Shown piece by piece: positions 24,213 to 32,703 of a DNA stretch of 64,000 bases. The translations under genes were made by a program, and so were the position numbers. Numbering within the stretch: the first letter of the stretch is position 1; every line of letters starts with the position of its first letter. The notes below the pieces were generated by a model, which saw only the letters and a program-made list of their open reading frames with translations, had not been told where the DNA came from and did no database searches. The DNA lies in the NCBI GenBank assembly GCA_964551995.1, contig CAZKFD010000008.1, positions 1 through 64,000 on the forward strand, read 5' to 3'. Source of the stretch: DATKJS01 sp964551995. GTDB lineage: Bacteria > Acidobacteriota > Aminicenantia > Aminicenantales > Saccharicenantaceae.

Positions 24213-26667
24213 TGGACCTGACCGCCGGCCGGCCTCTCTTGGCGGACTTCCCTTCGTACATCCGCTTGTCCGCCTGGTTAATCAGGTCCTGGACGAGGCG
24301 GGGCTCCTCAGGATTGTAGCTGACAATCCCGTAGCTGATACTGAGTTCGAATTTGCGGCCCGGTTCCGCGTTCCTGGCCGCGAAAGCCTCCCGGACGCGG
24401 CGGGCCAGGATTTCAGGCCTCATGTCCCCGATATCAACCGCCAGGACGACGAACTCGTCGCCGCCGATGCGGGCGATGATGTCCGATTCCCGGAAGGCGT
24501 CCCGCAGAGACGCGGCGGTCTCGATAAGGGCCCGGTCTCCCTCCTCATGTCCGAGCGTGTCGTTGATCCATTTCAGGCCGTCCAGGTCGGCATAGAGGAG
24601 GAACAGCTCCTTCTTCGACCGGTTGGCGATCTTGAGCTGCTGGTCGGCCAGCGTGAAGAAGCCGCGGCGGTTGTTGAGGCCCGTCAGCTCGTCGGTCAGG
24701 GACATATCGCGCAGTTCGTCTTCCTTTCTTTTCCGGTCGACGGCGATGGCATAGAACCCCGCGAGTTCCTGCACTCCCTCAAGCTCCCTCTCGGAATAGG
24801 GCCGTTCCGAATTGGCCACGGCGACCAGTCCCACGAGGTGGTCCCTCATCAGGGCGGGGACGGCCAGGAACTGGGTGACCGGAAAATGCCAGGCGGGGGT
24901 GCCCCCGAACCGGGGGTCCAGCGTCGGCATATTGGTCAGGATGGGCTTCTTGTTTTCCGCGACCCAGCGCCAGATCTTCGAAGACTCATGGGCCGTCCCG
25001 GCCTTTTCAGGATTCAGCCGCAGGAGCTCCCGCACGTCCGGGGACAGGGCGGCGGGGACGAGCCGGCCGGTCTGCCGATCGGCATAGCCGACGAAGCCCG
25101 TCGGGCTGGCGCTCAGGCGCTGCACATGCTCGAGGACGAGCTCGGACATCTCCTCGATCGTCGTCGGCAGGAGAAGCCGGCCCGAGACGTCCGCCAGGGA
25201 GACTTTCAGCTGCAGGTTCCAGGAGGCGGCGGAATCGAGCTGCTTCTGCTTGGTGATGTCCTCGATCGAGCCCTCGTAAAATATGGTCTGCCCCCGCCGG
25301 TCTTTGATGTCCCGGCAGGAATCGCGGACCCAGATGATGGTGCCGTCCCGCCGCCGGAGCTGCGTCTCAAAGTTCTCGACGAAGTGCGTGCTCTCGAGCA
25401 TGGATTTCCAGTTTTCCCGGTCGCTCCGGTTGAGGTGGAGGTCCCAGGCGTTGACGCTCATCAGCGAAGCCGTATCCGGGTAGCCGAGGATCCGGGCGAG
25501 GGTGAGATTGGCGTCGACGATCTGTCCCGCGGGCGTCGTCCTATAGAGGCCGTGGGGCACGCCTTCGAACGATCGCGTCTTCTCCTCCCTGGCGATCGAC
25601 AATGCCTGGGCGGCCTGGCATCTTTCCTTTTCTTCCTTCAGGGCCTGGCGGGCCCTCGCGTTCATAAAAACAGGGGCCGCGAGCTTGGCCAGGGTCACGC
25701 CGAGATTGAGGTCGTGTTCTCTCCTCTCGGGAGAGGCCAGGCCGGAAACCTCGATGACCCCGAGGATCTCCCGGCCGCTGGCGACCTTGAGGAGGAACCC
25801 GTTATGGTCGTCCTGCCAGGCATAATCGGCATTCAGGGACAAGATGCGGTCCAGGGGGGCGTCCTCGGCCGGAGGCTTTTCGGACAGCGATTCGAAGCTC
25901 CGATAGGACGCCCTCTGCGGGGAGAGGACTCCGCGGAAGACCTCCAGGACACCCTCGCGGGCCTCCTCCTCCGTTTGGGCGTGAACGACTGCGTTGAGGA
26001 GATGCCCGGCCCGGGAGTAGTCTTCCATCTGCAACCGAACGGTGGCCACGCGGCCTTCGAGGTCGTCCCGCTCCTGCTCGATCCGCCACGCATGCAGCGT
26101 CTCGACGAGGCTGAGTTTGAAATGCCCCAGCCCGGCAAAGTAGATTTCGTGGGGAAAACGGAGGAACTTGGCAAAGTCCCTGAGCTCGCTTTCGATCTTC
26201 GGGTAAAGCCCCGTGTCCAGGAGGACAACCTTCTTCGCGGATTCCCGGAAGAAAGCCGCGGCCCGCTTCCGTTCGGAAGGCCAGAGGCTGTCCATGTGAT
26301 GCTCCCGGTTCCTCAGCCAGCCGGGCAGCAGCAGCAGGGACTCCTGCCGGAGATAATAGTCGAGGACGTCTTTCTCGACGACCCATTCCAGGCACTGGCT
26401 TTTCTGCGCCGTCTGGCAAAAGCTTTTCGGACCCGGACCCGGTCCCGCGGCTTGAGTCAGGCAGAACGCCCCGACTAGGCAGAACGGGAGTTTCCCCTCC
26501 TGGAGCGATTGGACGGTCTCCGCGAGGCCACTCCATTTGGCTTCGACGAGGTCGCATCCGACCTCGAGGGAAAGAAAATGGATGTCCCGGAACTCGGGAA
26601 GGCCCGAAACGGCTTTGACCTCGCGATCGAGGTTCGAACAAACGACCAGCGTGAGTCCCTGCGACAT
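24202..26667 (-). CDS. Diguanylate cyclase with PAS and GAF sensor domains
   Basis: 821 residues from the ATG at 26667; a TTG further upstream is possible. The N-terminal 190 residues (LVVCSNLDREV..., QESLLLLPGWLRN) resemble DUF1638-type proteins, with low certainty. A GAF-like segment, a PAS domain (VPHGLYRTTPAGQIVDANLTL, with PAC DCRDIKDRRGQTIFYEGSIED in parts), a second GAF (about 520-660) and a GGDEF domain follow. The catalytic GGDEF is intact, and RESD five residues before it is the inhibitory c-di-GMP I-site. No membrane helix, so a cytoplasmic sensor. Its 3' end overlaps the NtrC-type gene. Confidence 0.9.
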   Translation of the reverse strand: MSQGLTLVVCSNLDREVKAVSGLPEFRDIHFLSLEVGCDLVEAKWSGLAETVQSLQEGKLPFCLVGAFCLTQAAGPGPGPKSFCQTAQKSQCLEWVVEKDVLDYYLRQESLLLLPGWLRNREHHMDSLWPSERKRAAAFFRESAKKVVLLDTGLYPKIESELRDFAKFLRFPHEIYFAGLGHFKLSLVETLHAWRIEQERDDLEGRVATVRLQMEDYSRAGHLLNAVVHAQTEEEAREGVLEVFRGVLSPQRASYRSFESLSEKPPAEDAPLDRILSLNADYAWQDDHNGFLLKVASGREILGVIEVSGLASPERREHDLNLGVTLAKLAAPVFMNARARQALKEEKERCQAAQALSIAREEKTRSFEGVPHGLYRTTPAGQIVDANLTLARILGYPDTASLMSVNAWDLHLNRSDRENWKSMLESTHFVENFETQLRRRDGTIIWVRDSCRDIKDRRGQTIFYEGSIEDITKQKQLDSAASWNLQLKVSLADVSGRLLLPTTIEEMSELVLEHVQRLSASPTGFVGYADRQTGRLVPAALSPDVRELLRLNPEKAGTAHESSKIWRWVAENKKPILTNMPTLDPRFGGTPAWHFPVTQFLAVPALMRDHLVGLVAVANSERPYSERELEGVQELAGFYAIAVDRKRKEDELRDMSLTDELTGLNNRRGFFTLADQQLKIANRSKKELFLLYADLDGLKWINDTLGHEEGDRALIETAASLRDAFRESDIIARIGGDEFVVLAVDIGDMRPEILARRVREAFAARNAEPGRKFELSISYGIVSYNPEEPRLVQDLINQADKRMYEGKSAKRGRPAVRSINP

Positions 26668-26719
26668 GTGACGTCCGCCCGGAATATCCTCGATTCCCTG
26701 AATATAAAATATGTCCAAT

Positions 26720-26910
26720 ATCAGAACACTATGAATATATCACAAAAATTAGCATAAAATCAATAATAAAAATATTTTGACTATTTTTCTATGTCCTTTA
26801 TATTGACACATTAATAATCGAAGGCTACTCAGCTTATGTGCTAAGTTATTTATTTTAAATGAATTAAATTATACGTTAAAAGTGGCCGTTAGAACAGACG
26901 CTGTTCTTGC
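26720..26910. other. AT-rich divergent intergenic region
   Basis: About 420 nt separate the GGDEF gene from the LolA-like gene. The stretch 26720-26880 is strikingly AT-rich compared with its surroundings and has no open frame. At 26891-26907 a palindrome AGAACA-N5-TGTTCT lies about 95 nt upstream of the next promoter and may be an operator. No terminal repeats were found. Confidence 0.5.
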
Positions 26911-27001
26911 GCTCAACCAGCATAATCCGGCGTCCGCGGAGATTTCCCGGGAAGAGGCCGGATCGCATGCGGAGGATTTCGCCCCTCCCGCGGGCGGCCT
27001 A

Positions 27002-27030
27002 TTGGCAACGCCCGAACTTTTCTTTAGAAT
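27002..27030 (+). promoter_or_regulatory. Promoter of the LolA-like gene
   Basis: TTGGCA (27002-27007), 17 nt spacer, TAGAAT (27025-27030), about 55 nt leader with a strong AAGGAGG. Confidence 0.6.
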
Positions 27031-27091
27031 AGCCGTATATGAAAGCAGTGCGAGACGGGAAATTCATCGCACAAGCCAAAAGGAGGAATCC

Positions 27092-27835
27092 GTGAGAAGA
27101 ACTTTTGCGTGGATCCTGGGCGTCGCGCTCGTCGTCTCCTTCGCCGTTCAGGCCGGCTACAGTCAGACGGCGCAGGACGTCCTGAAGAAGATGATCGATG
27201 CGAGCGGCGGCCGCAAGGCCATGGAAGCGATCAAGGACTTGACGATGTCGGGCACCTATGAGCTCACCCAGTTCGGCATGAGCGGCACGTTCACGATGTA
27301 TCAGAAGGAGCCCAACAAGATGCGGTACGATATGGATATCCCGGCCATGGGCATGGTCATGACCCAGGCGTACGACGGCGAGAAGGCCATGTACACCAAT
27401 CCTCAGGCCCAGGGAGCCGTGGAGGAGATGCCCGAGGCCCAGGCCAAGGAGTTCGCCCGGGAAGCGCTGGGGAACGACGCGCTTCTCAATCCCGCGAAAT
27501 ACAAGATCACGTATGAGGTGAAGCCGAAGGCGAAGATCGAGGACAAGGAGTACATCGTCCTCGAGCAGACCATGGCGGACGGCCACAAGGCGACGATCTA
27601 TATCGATCCGGCGACCTACCTTCCGTTCAAGACGGAAACGATGACGATCGGGCAGACCGGCGCCGAGGTCAAGGCCGAGAGCTTCCCATCGGATTACAAG
27701 CCCGTCAACGGCGTCATGATGCCCTTCGCGGTCCGCACGCTGCAGGACGGCACAGAGTTCATGAAGCTGACCTTCACCAAGATCACGGCCAATAACAACC
27801 TGGAGGATTCGCTCTTCACGCTGGGCAAGAAATAG
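27092..27835 (+). CDS. Secreted LolA-like outer-membrane lipoprotein-sorting family protein
   Basis: 247 residues from a GTG start with a perfect AAGGAGG. Signal peptide (RTFAWILGVALVVSFAVQAGYS). The mature part begins VLKKMIDASGGRKAMEAIKDLTMSGTYEL and continues with beta-strands (NKMRYDMDIPAMGMVMTQAYDGEKAMYTN), the pattern of LolA/LppX-like proteins that bind lipid in a half-barrel. The C-terminal DYKPVNGVMMPFAV is common in this group. It is convergent with fabZ. The ligand is unknown; it may carry lipoprotein or lipid to the outer membrane. Confidence 0.75.
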   Translation: MRRTFAWILGVALVVSFAVQAGYSQTAQDVLKKMIDASGGRKAMEAIKDLTMSGTYELTQFGMSGTFTMYQKEPNKMRYDMDIPAMGMVMTQAYDGEKAMYTNPQAQGAVEEMPEAQAKEFAREALGNDALLNPAKYKITYEVKPKAKIEDKEYIVLEQTMADGHKATIYIDPATYLPFKTETMTIGQTGAEVKAESFPSDYKPVNGVMMPFAVRTLQDGTEFMKLTFTKITANNNLEDSLFTLGKK

Positions 27836-27849
27836 CCGTCGGCCGGCTA
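27833..27849. terminator. Short hairpin spanning two convergent stop codons
   Basis: TAGCCG and CGGCTA (6-bp stem, 5-nt loop) contain the stop codons of both convergent genes. No T-run, so a weak bidirectional terminator at best. Confidence 0.3.
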
Positions 27850-28305
27850 GACTTTTCCGGCCAGCTCGTCGATCTCCAGAAGGCTGGCGAAGATATCACT
27901 GTCCGCCGCGACCTCCCCATCGACGAGGGCCCGGCCGCGCATGTGGCAGACGCGGCCTTTCAGGCGGATCCACTCGACTTCGATCCGGAGCTGGTCGCCC
28001 GGCGTGACCATTTTTTTGAACCTGGCCTTCTCCACTTTGCTCAGGACGACGAACTTGCTCTTGGCATCGGGGATCGTCTTGAAGAGAAGCACGGCCCCGG
28101 CCTGGGCGATGGCTTCGATGATCAGAACGCCCGGCATGATCCTCCAGTCGGGAAAATGGCCCTGGAAGAACTGCTCGTTGCAGGTCACGTTTTTCAGGGC
28201 CACGACCGACTTTTCCGGAACGAGGTCGATGATCCTGTCGATGAGCAAGAACGGAAACCTGTGGGGGAGCAGTTCCGATATCTGTTCCGCCGTAATCACG
28301 TCCAA
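27847..28305 (-). CDS. fabZ: 3-hydroxyacyl-ACP dehydratase
   Basis: 152 residues, full length for FabZ. Catalytic His in LPHRFPFLLIDRI and Glu in GVLIIEAIAQAGA; GHFPDWRIMPG is the conserved loop. It dehydrates beta-hydroxyacyl-ACP in fatty acid synthesis. It follows bamA by 30 nt. In many Gram-negatives skp, lpxD, fabZ, lpxA and lpxB lie in this order after bamA; here only fabZ is present. Confidence 0.95.
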   Translation of the reverse strand: MDVITAEQISELLPHRFPFLLIDRIIDLVPEKSVVALKNVTCNEQFFQGHFPDWRIMPGVLIIEAIAQAGAVLLFKTIPDAKSKFVVLSKVEKARFKKMVTPGDQLRIEVEWIRLKGRVCHMRGRALVDGEVAADSDIFASLLEIDELAGKV

Positions 28306-28335
28306 ACCTCCCCTTGTCGCTGGGCCCTCGGCCCG

Positions 28336-30633
28336 CTAAAATGTCGTCCCCACGGCAAACCGGAAAGCGAAATTCGACTGCCCGGGGTATATCACGCGGT
28401 TGTTGTAGGCGAAGATGAGCCGGAAGGGTACGCGGAGGGCCGGGATGAAGATGCGGGCCTCGAAACCGGTTGACGTATACATATTGTCCAGGCTGAAGTT
28501 CTGGCCCGCCAGGATGGCGTTCCCCAGGTCGTAGAACAGGATCCCGTAGAGTGGCCCCCCGATGGGGACAATGTATTCCAGGTTGGCGTAGAAGGCCTTG
28601 TCGCCGCCCAGGTTGATCCCAGACTCGTTGCGGGGGCTGATCGAATACACCTCGTAGCCCCGGATCGAGCGCTCCCCGCCGAGAAAGAACTTTTCCCAAT
28701 ACGGGGTCTCGGTCCCGTCGTAGGCCTTGATAAACGCATACGAGACATGGAAGCCGATCACATGGTTGGCGATGAACGGCTGGTAGTGCGCGAACTCGAA
28801 TTGGGGCTTGATGATGTCGATGCTGCCCCCGAGCAATGACCCCGCGAACTTCACCTGCGCCGAATACGATGTCCCGCTCCTCGGCGTCAGGGGGCTGTCG
28901 ATCGTCGAGCGGTAGATCATGGGCGTGATCGAGCTCTCGTAGAACGTCCCGGACCCGTAGATCAGGGACGCCGTCGTCCCTTCCGGGTAGGAAACATTGA
29001 TCCTCTGGATGGTGTAGGTCGCGTTCGCCCGCCAATAGCCGAAGAGCCGAGCCCCCAATGTCAGGTCGATGCCTTTCGACTTCTGAAGGTAGAGGTTGAT
29101 CGACGTATAGTCATAGTAGCGGTCGAAGATGTTGAAGCCCGCCGTGATGGGCTGGTCGAAGAGGTACGGCTCGGTGAACCCGAACGAATAGTTCTTGACC
29201 AGCTTCCCTTCCTCGGCGCTGAGGCTCAGGTTCTCGCCGGCCCCCATGAAGTTCACCGTGGAATAGCTGGCGGCCAGAAACATCCCCTCGTATCCGCTGT
29301 AGCCCGCGGAAAACTGGATGTTGTTCCGCTGGAGTTCCTTGACGTTGACGGTCACGTCCATCTTGGTCGGATCGTTGGGGTCGGTCTTGAAGTCGGGGTC
29401 CTTGTCGATGTCCACGAGCCCGAGCTGCTTGATGCGGAGCATGCTGTCCTTGAACATGCCGAGGCTGAAGCGGTCGCCCTCGCGGACCATCATCTCCCGT
29501 CGGATGACCTTGTCCTTCGTGTATTCGTTGCCGTGGAATTCCAGGCGGTGGAGATATACGACATCCCCTTCGTAGATGTTGAACGTGACGTTGACGATTT
29601 TCCTCTTGGGGTCGAGGTTCTCGATCGGCGAGACCTGAATATAGAGGTACCCGAAATTGCGGTAGAGCTCGGAGATGTCATCGACGGTCTTCTCCCGGGC
29701 CGTGGTCTGGTAGACCTCTCCCGGCTGGAGCTTGACCATGTTCCGGAGCCACTTGACGGCGAAGGCCTTGTTTCCCTCGATCGTGACCTCGCCGACCCGA
29801 TAGAGATAGCCCGGATTGACGGGGATGACGAGGCGCACCATCTTCTGCTTCTTGAAGAAAATGGTCCGCTTCGTGAACTCCTCGATCCGGGGCTGTCCCA
29901 CCGTGGCCTCCATATATCCGTTCTCCTGGAAGGCCTTCTTGATGAGCTCGACGTCGTCCGTCAGCTTGTTCTGCTTGTAGACCGCCTTGCCCAGGATCAC
30001 GTTGATCAGGCTGTACGGCCGATTGTCCTTCATGGCCCACTCGAGCGTGCTCGGCGGGACTTTCGTGTCTCCTTCGAAAACGACCTCCCCGACCAGAAGC
30101 TTGGGCCCTTCATCGATCTTGATGACGAGCTCGACCTCGTTGCGCCCTTCCTTCCTGAGCTCGGTATCGATCTTGGCCGCGAGAAGGCCCTTCTCGCCCA
30201 GAAGGTCTAGAATCGTCCTCTTCACCTTTTGGATCTTGGCCGGGTTGTAGTAGGAATAGGGAAGAATGGATTCGTCCTTCTCCTTGAGCTTGCTGACGAT
30301 GTCCGATTCCTTGAGTTTCTTGCCCGTCTTGAAGGTCACGGCTTTGATCACGGGATTCTCCTCGACCGTGATCCGCAGGATCTTCCCCCCTCTCGTTCCG
30401 GGAAGGTCCTCGATCTTGAGGTTGGAGAAGAATCCCGTGGACCAGAGCACGCGGAAATCCCGCCGGACTTGGTCCTCGTTGAAAAAGTCTCCCTCCCGCG
30501 ACGAGATATAGTAAAGGATTGTCTCCCGGGTCACGCGGTCGTTGCCCACGACCTCGATCTTCTCCACGACGTCCTGAGCGAACAGAATGCCGGGCAGAAG
30601 AAGGGCCAGGAAAACGACCGCGATCTTCTTCAT
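28336..30633 (-). CDS. bamA: Outer membrane protein assembly factor BamA
   Basis: 765 residues. Signal peptide (KKIAVVFLALLLPGILFAQ), five POTRA repeats at about 20-410 (EKIEVVGNDRVTRETILYY begins the first), and a C-terminal Omp85 barrel with the lid-loop motif FFLGGERSIRGYE. The terminal residue is Phe (AVGTTF), as for BAM substrates. It inserts beta-barrel proteins into the outer membrane. It lies between lolD and fabZ. A strong -10 ends only 9 nt before the ATG, so the mRNA may be leaderless. Confidence 0.95.
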   Translation of the reverse strand: MKKIAVVFLALLLPGILFAQDVVEKIEVVGNDRVTRETILYYISSREGDFFNEDQVRRDFRVLWSTGFFSNLKIEDLPGTRGGKILRITVEENPVIKAVTFKTGKKLKESDIVSKLKEKDESILPYSYYNPAKIQKVKRTILDLLGEKGLLAAKIDTELRKEGRNEVELVIKIDEGPKLLVGEVVFEGDTKVPPSTLEWAMKDNRPYSLINVILGKAVYKQNKLTDDVELIKKAFQENGYMEATVGQPRIEEFTKRTIFFKKQKMVRLVIPVNPGYLYRVGEVTIEGNKAFAVKWLRNMVKLQPGEVYQTTAREKTVDDISELYRNFGYLYIQVSPIENLDPKRKIVNVTFNIYEGDVVYLHRLEFHGNEYTKDKVIRREMMVREGDRFSLGMFKDSMLRIKQLGLVDIDKDPDFKTDPNDPTKMDVTVNVKELQRNNIQFSAGYSGYEGMFLAASYSTVNFMGAGENLSLSAEEGKLVKNYSFGFTEPYLFDQPITAGFNIFDRYYDYTSINLYLQKSKGIDLTLGARLFGYWRANATYTIQRINVSYPEGTTASLIYGSGTFYESSITPMIYRSTIDSPLTPRSGTSYSAQVKFAGSLLGGSIDIIKPQFEFAHYQPFIANHVIGFHVSYAFIKAYDGTETPYWEKFFLGGERSIRGYEVYSISPRNESGINLGGDKAFYANLEYIVPIGGPLYGILFYDLGNAILAGQNFSLDNMYTSTGFEARIFIPALRVPFRLIFAYNNRVIYPGQSNFAFRFAVGTTF

Positions 30634-30642
30634 TTCGCCCTT

Positions 30643-30671
30643 CTTATACCATATTATCTGATCTTTTTCAA
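30643..30671 (-). promoter_or_regulatory. Promoter of bamA, near-leaderless
   Basis: On the minus strand TTGAAA (30671-30666), 17 nt spacer, extended TGG-TATAAG (TATAAG 30648-30643). The predicted start is about 3 nt before the ATG at 30633. Confidence 0.5.
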
Positions 30672-30760
30672 AAACCGCCCGAGGGGCCCGGGCGCACCGC
30701 GGAATCGGGGACGCGACGGACGCTCCGGAACGGCCGCGCGGACGCCGGTTCACACCATCC

Positions 30761-31456
30761 TTAACTCGGCGGCAGGGGCAAAAGTTTCAGCTCGCCGGCT
30801 TCCATGAGATAGAGCCGGTGGCAATACCGCGCGATTTTTTCGTTGTGCGTGACGATGATCGAAGACAGGCTCCTCCGGTCATGGAGCTCCAGGATCAGCC
30901 TCAGGACCATCTCGCCGCTCTTCCAGTCCAGGTTCCCGGTCGGCTCGTCGGCCAGAAGGAGGCGGGGCTCGTTGACGAGGGCGCGGGCCACAGCCACCCT
31001 CTGCTGCTCGCCGCCCGAGAGCTGGCTGGGCCGCGAGTCCGCCTTGTCCGCAAGGGACACCTCCTCGAGGACCGCGGCGGCCCGCTCCAGAGCCTCTCCC
31101 CGGCCGAGGCCCTGGATCATCAACGGAAAGCCGACGTTCTCGAGGGCGGTGAATTCGGGAAGCAGGTGATAGAACTGGAAGACGAACCCGATCTTCCGGT
31201 TCCGGATAACGGCGATCTCCCGTTCCGTTTTGGCGAAGACGTCCTCCCCGTCAAGGATCACGCGGCCGTCGGTGGGCCGGTCGAGGGCGCCCAGGAGGTT
31301 GAGCAGGGTGGTCTTGCCCACGCCCGAAGCGCCCATAACGGCCACCAGGTCGCCGCGGCGAAGGGCGAAATCGAGCCCCTCGAAGACGCGGAAGGACCCT
31401 TTGGGGAGGGGATAGGATTTCCCCAGGTTTTCGGCTTCGAGGACGATGTCATTCAT
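30761..31456 (-). CDS. lolD: Lipoprotein-releasing ABC transporter ATPase
   Basis: 231 residues. Walker A GASGVGKTT, signature QLSGGEQQRVAVARAL, Walker B LLLADEPTGNLD. The MacB/LolD-type signature and the overlap of 8 nt with the preceding FtsX-family permease gene identify it as the LolD partner. It powers extraction of lipoproteins from the inner membrane. It ends about 130 nt upstream of bamA. Confidence 0.92.
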   Translation of the reverse strand: MNDIVLEAENLGKSYPLPKGSFRVFEGLDFALRRGDLVAVMGASGVGKTTLLNLLGALDRPTDGRVILDGEDVFAKTEREIAVIRNRKIGFVFQFYHLLPEFTALENVGFPLMIQGLGRGEALERAAAVLEEVSLADKADSRPSQLSGGEQQRVAVARALVNEPRLLLADEPTGNLDWKSGEMVLRLILELHDRRSLSSIIVTHNEKIARYCHRLYLMEAGELKLLPLPPS

Positions 31457-32669
31457 ATTTCAAAGCCACAACGGGGTCCACCTTGGCGGCGCGCCGCGCG
31501 GGAAAGAGCGTCGAAACGAAGCTGATGGCCAGCGAGACGCCCACGATGGCCAGAAGGTCCACGGGCCGGAGCCAGAACGGGACGTGGGAGATCTGATAGA
31601 TGTCCACCGGGATCTTGATCAGCTGGAAGGTGTTGGCCAGCCAGCACCAGGCGAGGCCTAAGGCCACGCCGAGGCTCGTTCCGATAACGCCGATCAAGGC
31701 CCCCTGGTAAAAAAACACCCGCCGGATGTTCAGCGGCGTCGCGCCCAGGGCCATCAGGATGCCGATGTCCCTCGTCTTCTCCATGACCATGAGGATCAGC
31801 GTGGCGATGATGTTCAGCGCGGCCACGATAACGATCAGGGTGATCGTCAGGAACATGATGTTCTTCTCGAGCTTGAGGGCGGAAAAGAGGTTCCTGTTGA
31901 GGTCCATCCAGGTCGTGATATACACCGTCGGCGGCAGAGCGGCCTTGATCCGCTCGGCGATCTTCGGGGCGTCGAAGATGTGCCGGATCTTGACCTGGAG
32001 GAAGCTCACCCGGCCCTCAAGGTCGAACAGTCTCTGGGCCGTGTCCAGGGGGACCAGCGCGGTCGTGGAGTCGAACTCGTAGAGGCCGGTGTTGAAGATC
32101 CCCGAGACCTCGAATTTCTTGCGTTTGGGCATGAGTCCGAGCGGCGAGAGGTTCGAGGAGGGGGCGACGACGACTACGAAGTCTCCCACCTGGGCCCCTA
32201 TGTCGGCGGCGAGCTCCCGGCCGAGCAGGATCCCCTCGTGGGGCCCGCCCGCCTCAGGGATCCGGCCCGCTTCGAGCCGCCGGAGCCACGACGCGTCCGG
32301 CATCTCCCGGCGGAAATCGAGGCCCTTGAGGAGGGCCCCCTTGGTCCGGACGAGGCCCGAGATGAGGACTTCGTTGAAGACGACAGGAGTGACAGAGACG
32401 ATCCCTTTCTGGGCTTCGATCTTCTCCGAGATCTGGCGGTAGTGGCCGAGGCCTTCGCTCGAGAGGTCCTGGACCATGATGTGGGAGGTCGCCCCCAGGA
32501 TCTTGGCCTGGACGTCCTCCTGGAAGCCGGTGATGAGAGCGATGGCGATGACCAGGGCCGCGACGCCGATCATGATCCCGAGGACGGAGATCGCGGTGAT
32601 GACCGAAATGAAGGCCTGCTTCCGCCGCGCGGTCAGGTAGCGCCGCGCCACAAACAGTTCGAAATTCAT
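31449..32669 (-). CDS. lolC: Lipoprotein-releasing system permease (LolC/LolE family)
   Basis: 406 residues. N-terminal FELFVARRYLTARRKQAFISVITAISVLG is the LolC/E opening; a periplasmic MacB-like domain follows, and three more helices lie at the C-terminus (about 270-400) with an FtsX fold ending in the coupling segment ARRAAKVDPVVALKYE. Only one permease is present, so it may act as a homodimer (LolF-like). It sits between lysS and lolD. Confidence 0.92.
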   Translation of the reverse strand: MNFELFVARRYLTARRKQAFISVITAISVLGIMIGVAALVIAIALITGFQEDVQAKILGATSHIMVQDLSSEGLGHYRQISEKIEAQKGIVSVTPVVFNEVLISGLVRTKGALLKGLDFRREMPDASWLRRLEAGRIPEAGGPHEGILLGRELAADIGAQVGDFVVVVAPSSNLSPLGLMPKRKKFEVSGIFNTGLYEFDSTTALVPLDTAQRLFDLEGRVSFLQVKIRHIFDAPKIAERIKAALPPTVYITTWMDLNRNLFSALKLEKNIMFLTITLIVIVAALNIIATLILMVMEKTRDIGILMALGATPLNIRRVFFYQGALIGVIGTSLGVALGLAWCWLANTFQLIKIPVDIYQISHVPFWLRPVDLLAIVGVSLAISFVSTLFPARRAAKVDPVVALKYE

Positions 32670-32703
32670 GCTCCCCTCGATACGCGCATCTCCCGGACCG
32701 GCC

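Noticed and set aside
24547..26478. Plus-strand frame of 643 codons
   Set aside because: Antisense to the GGDEF protein gene; Gly/Arg/Pro-rich shadow frame.
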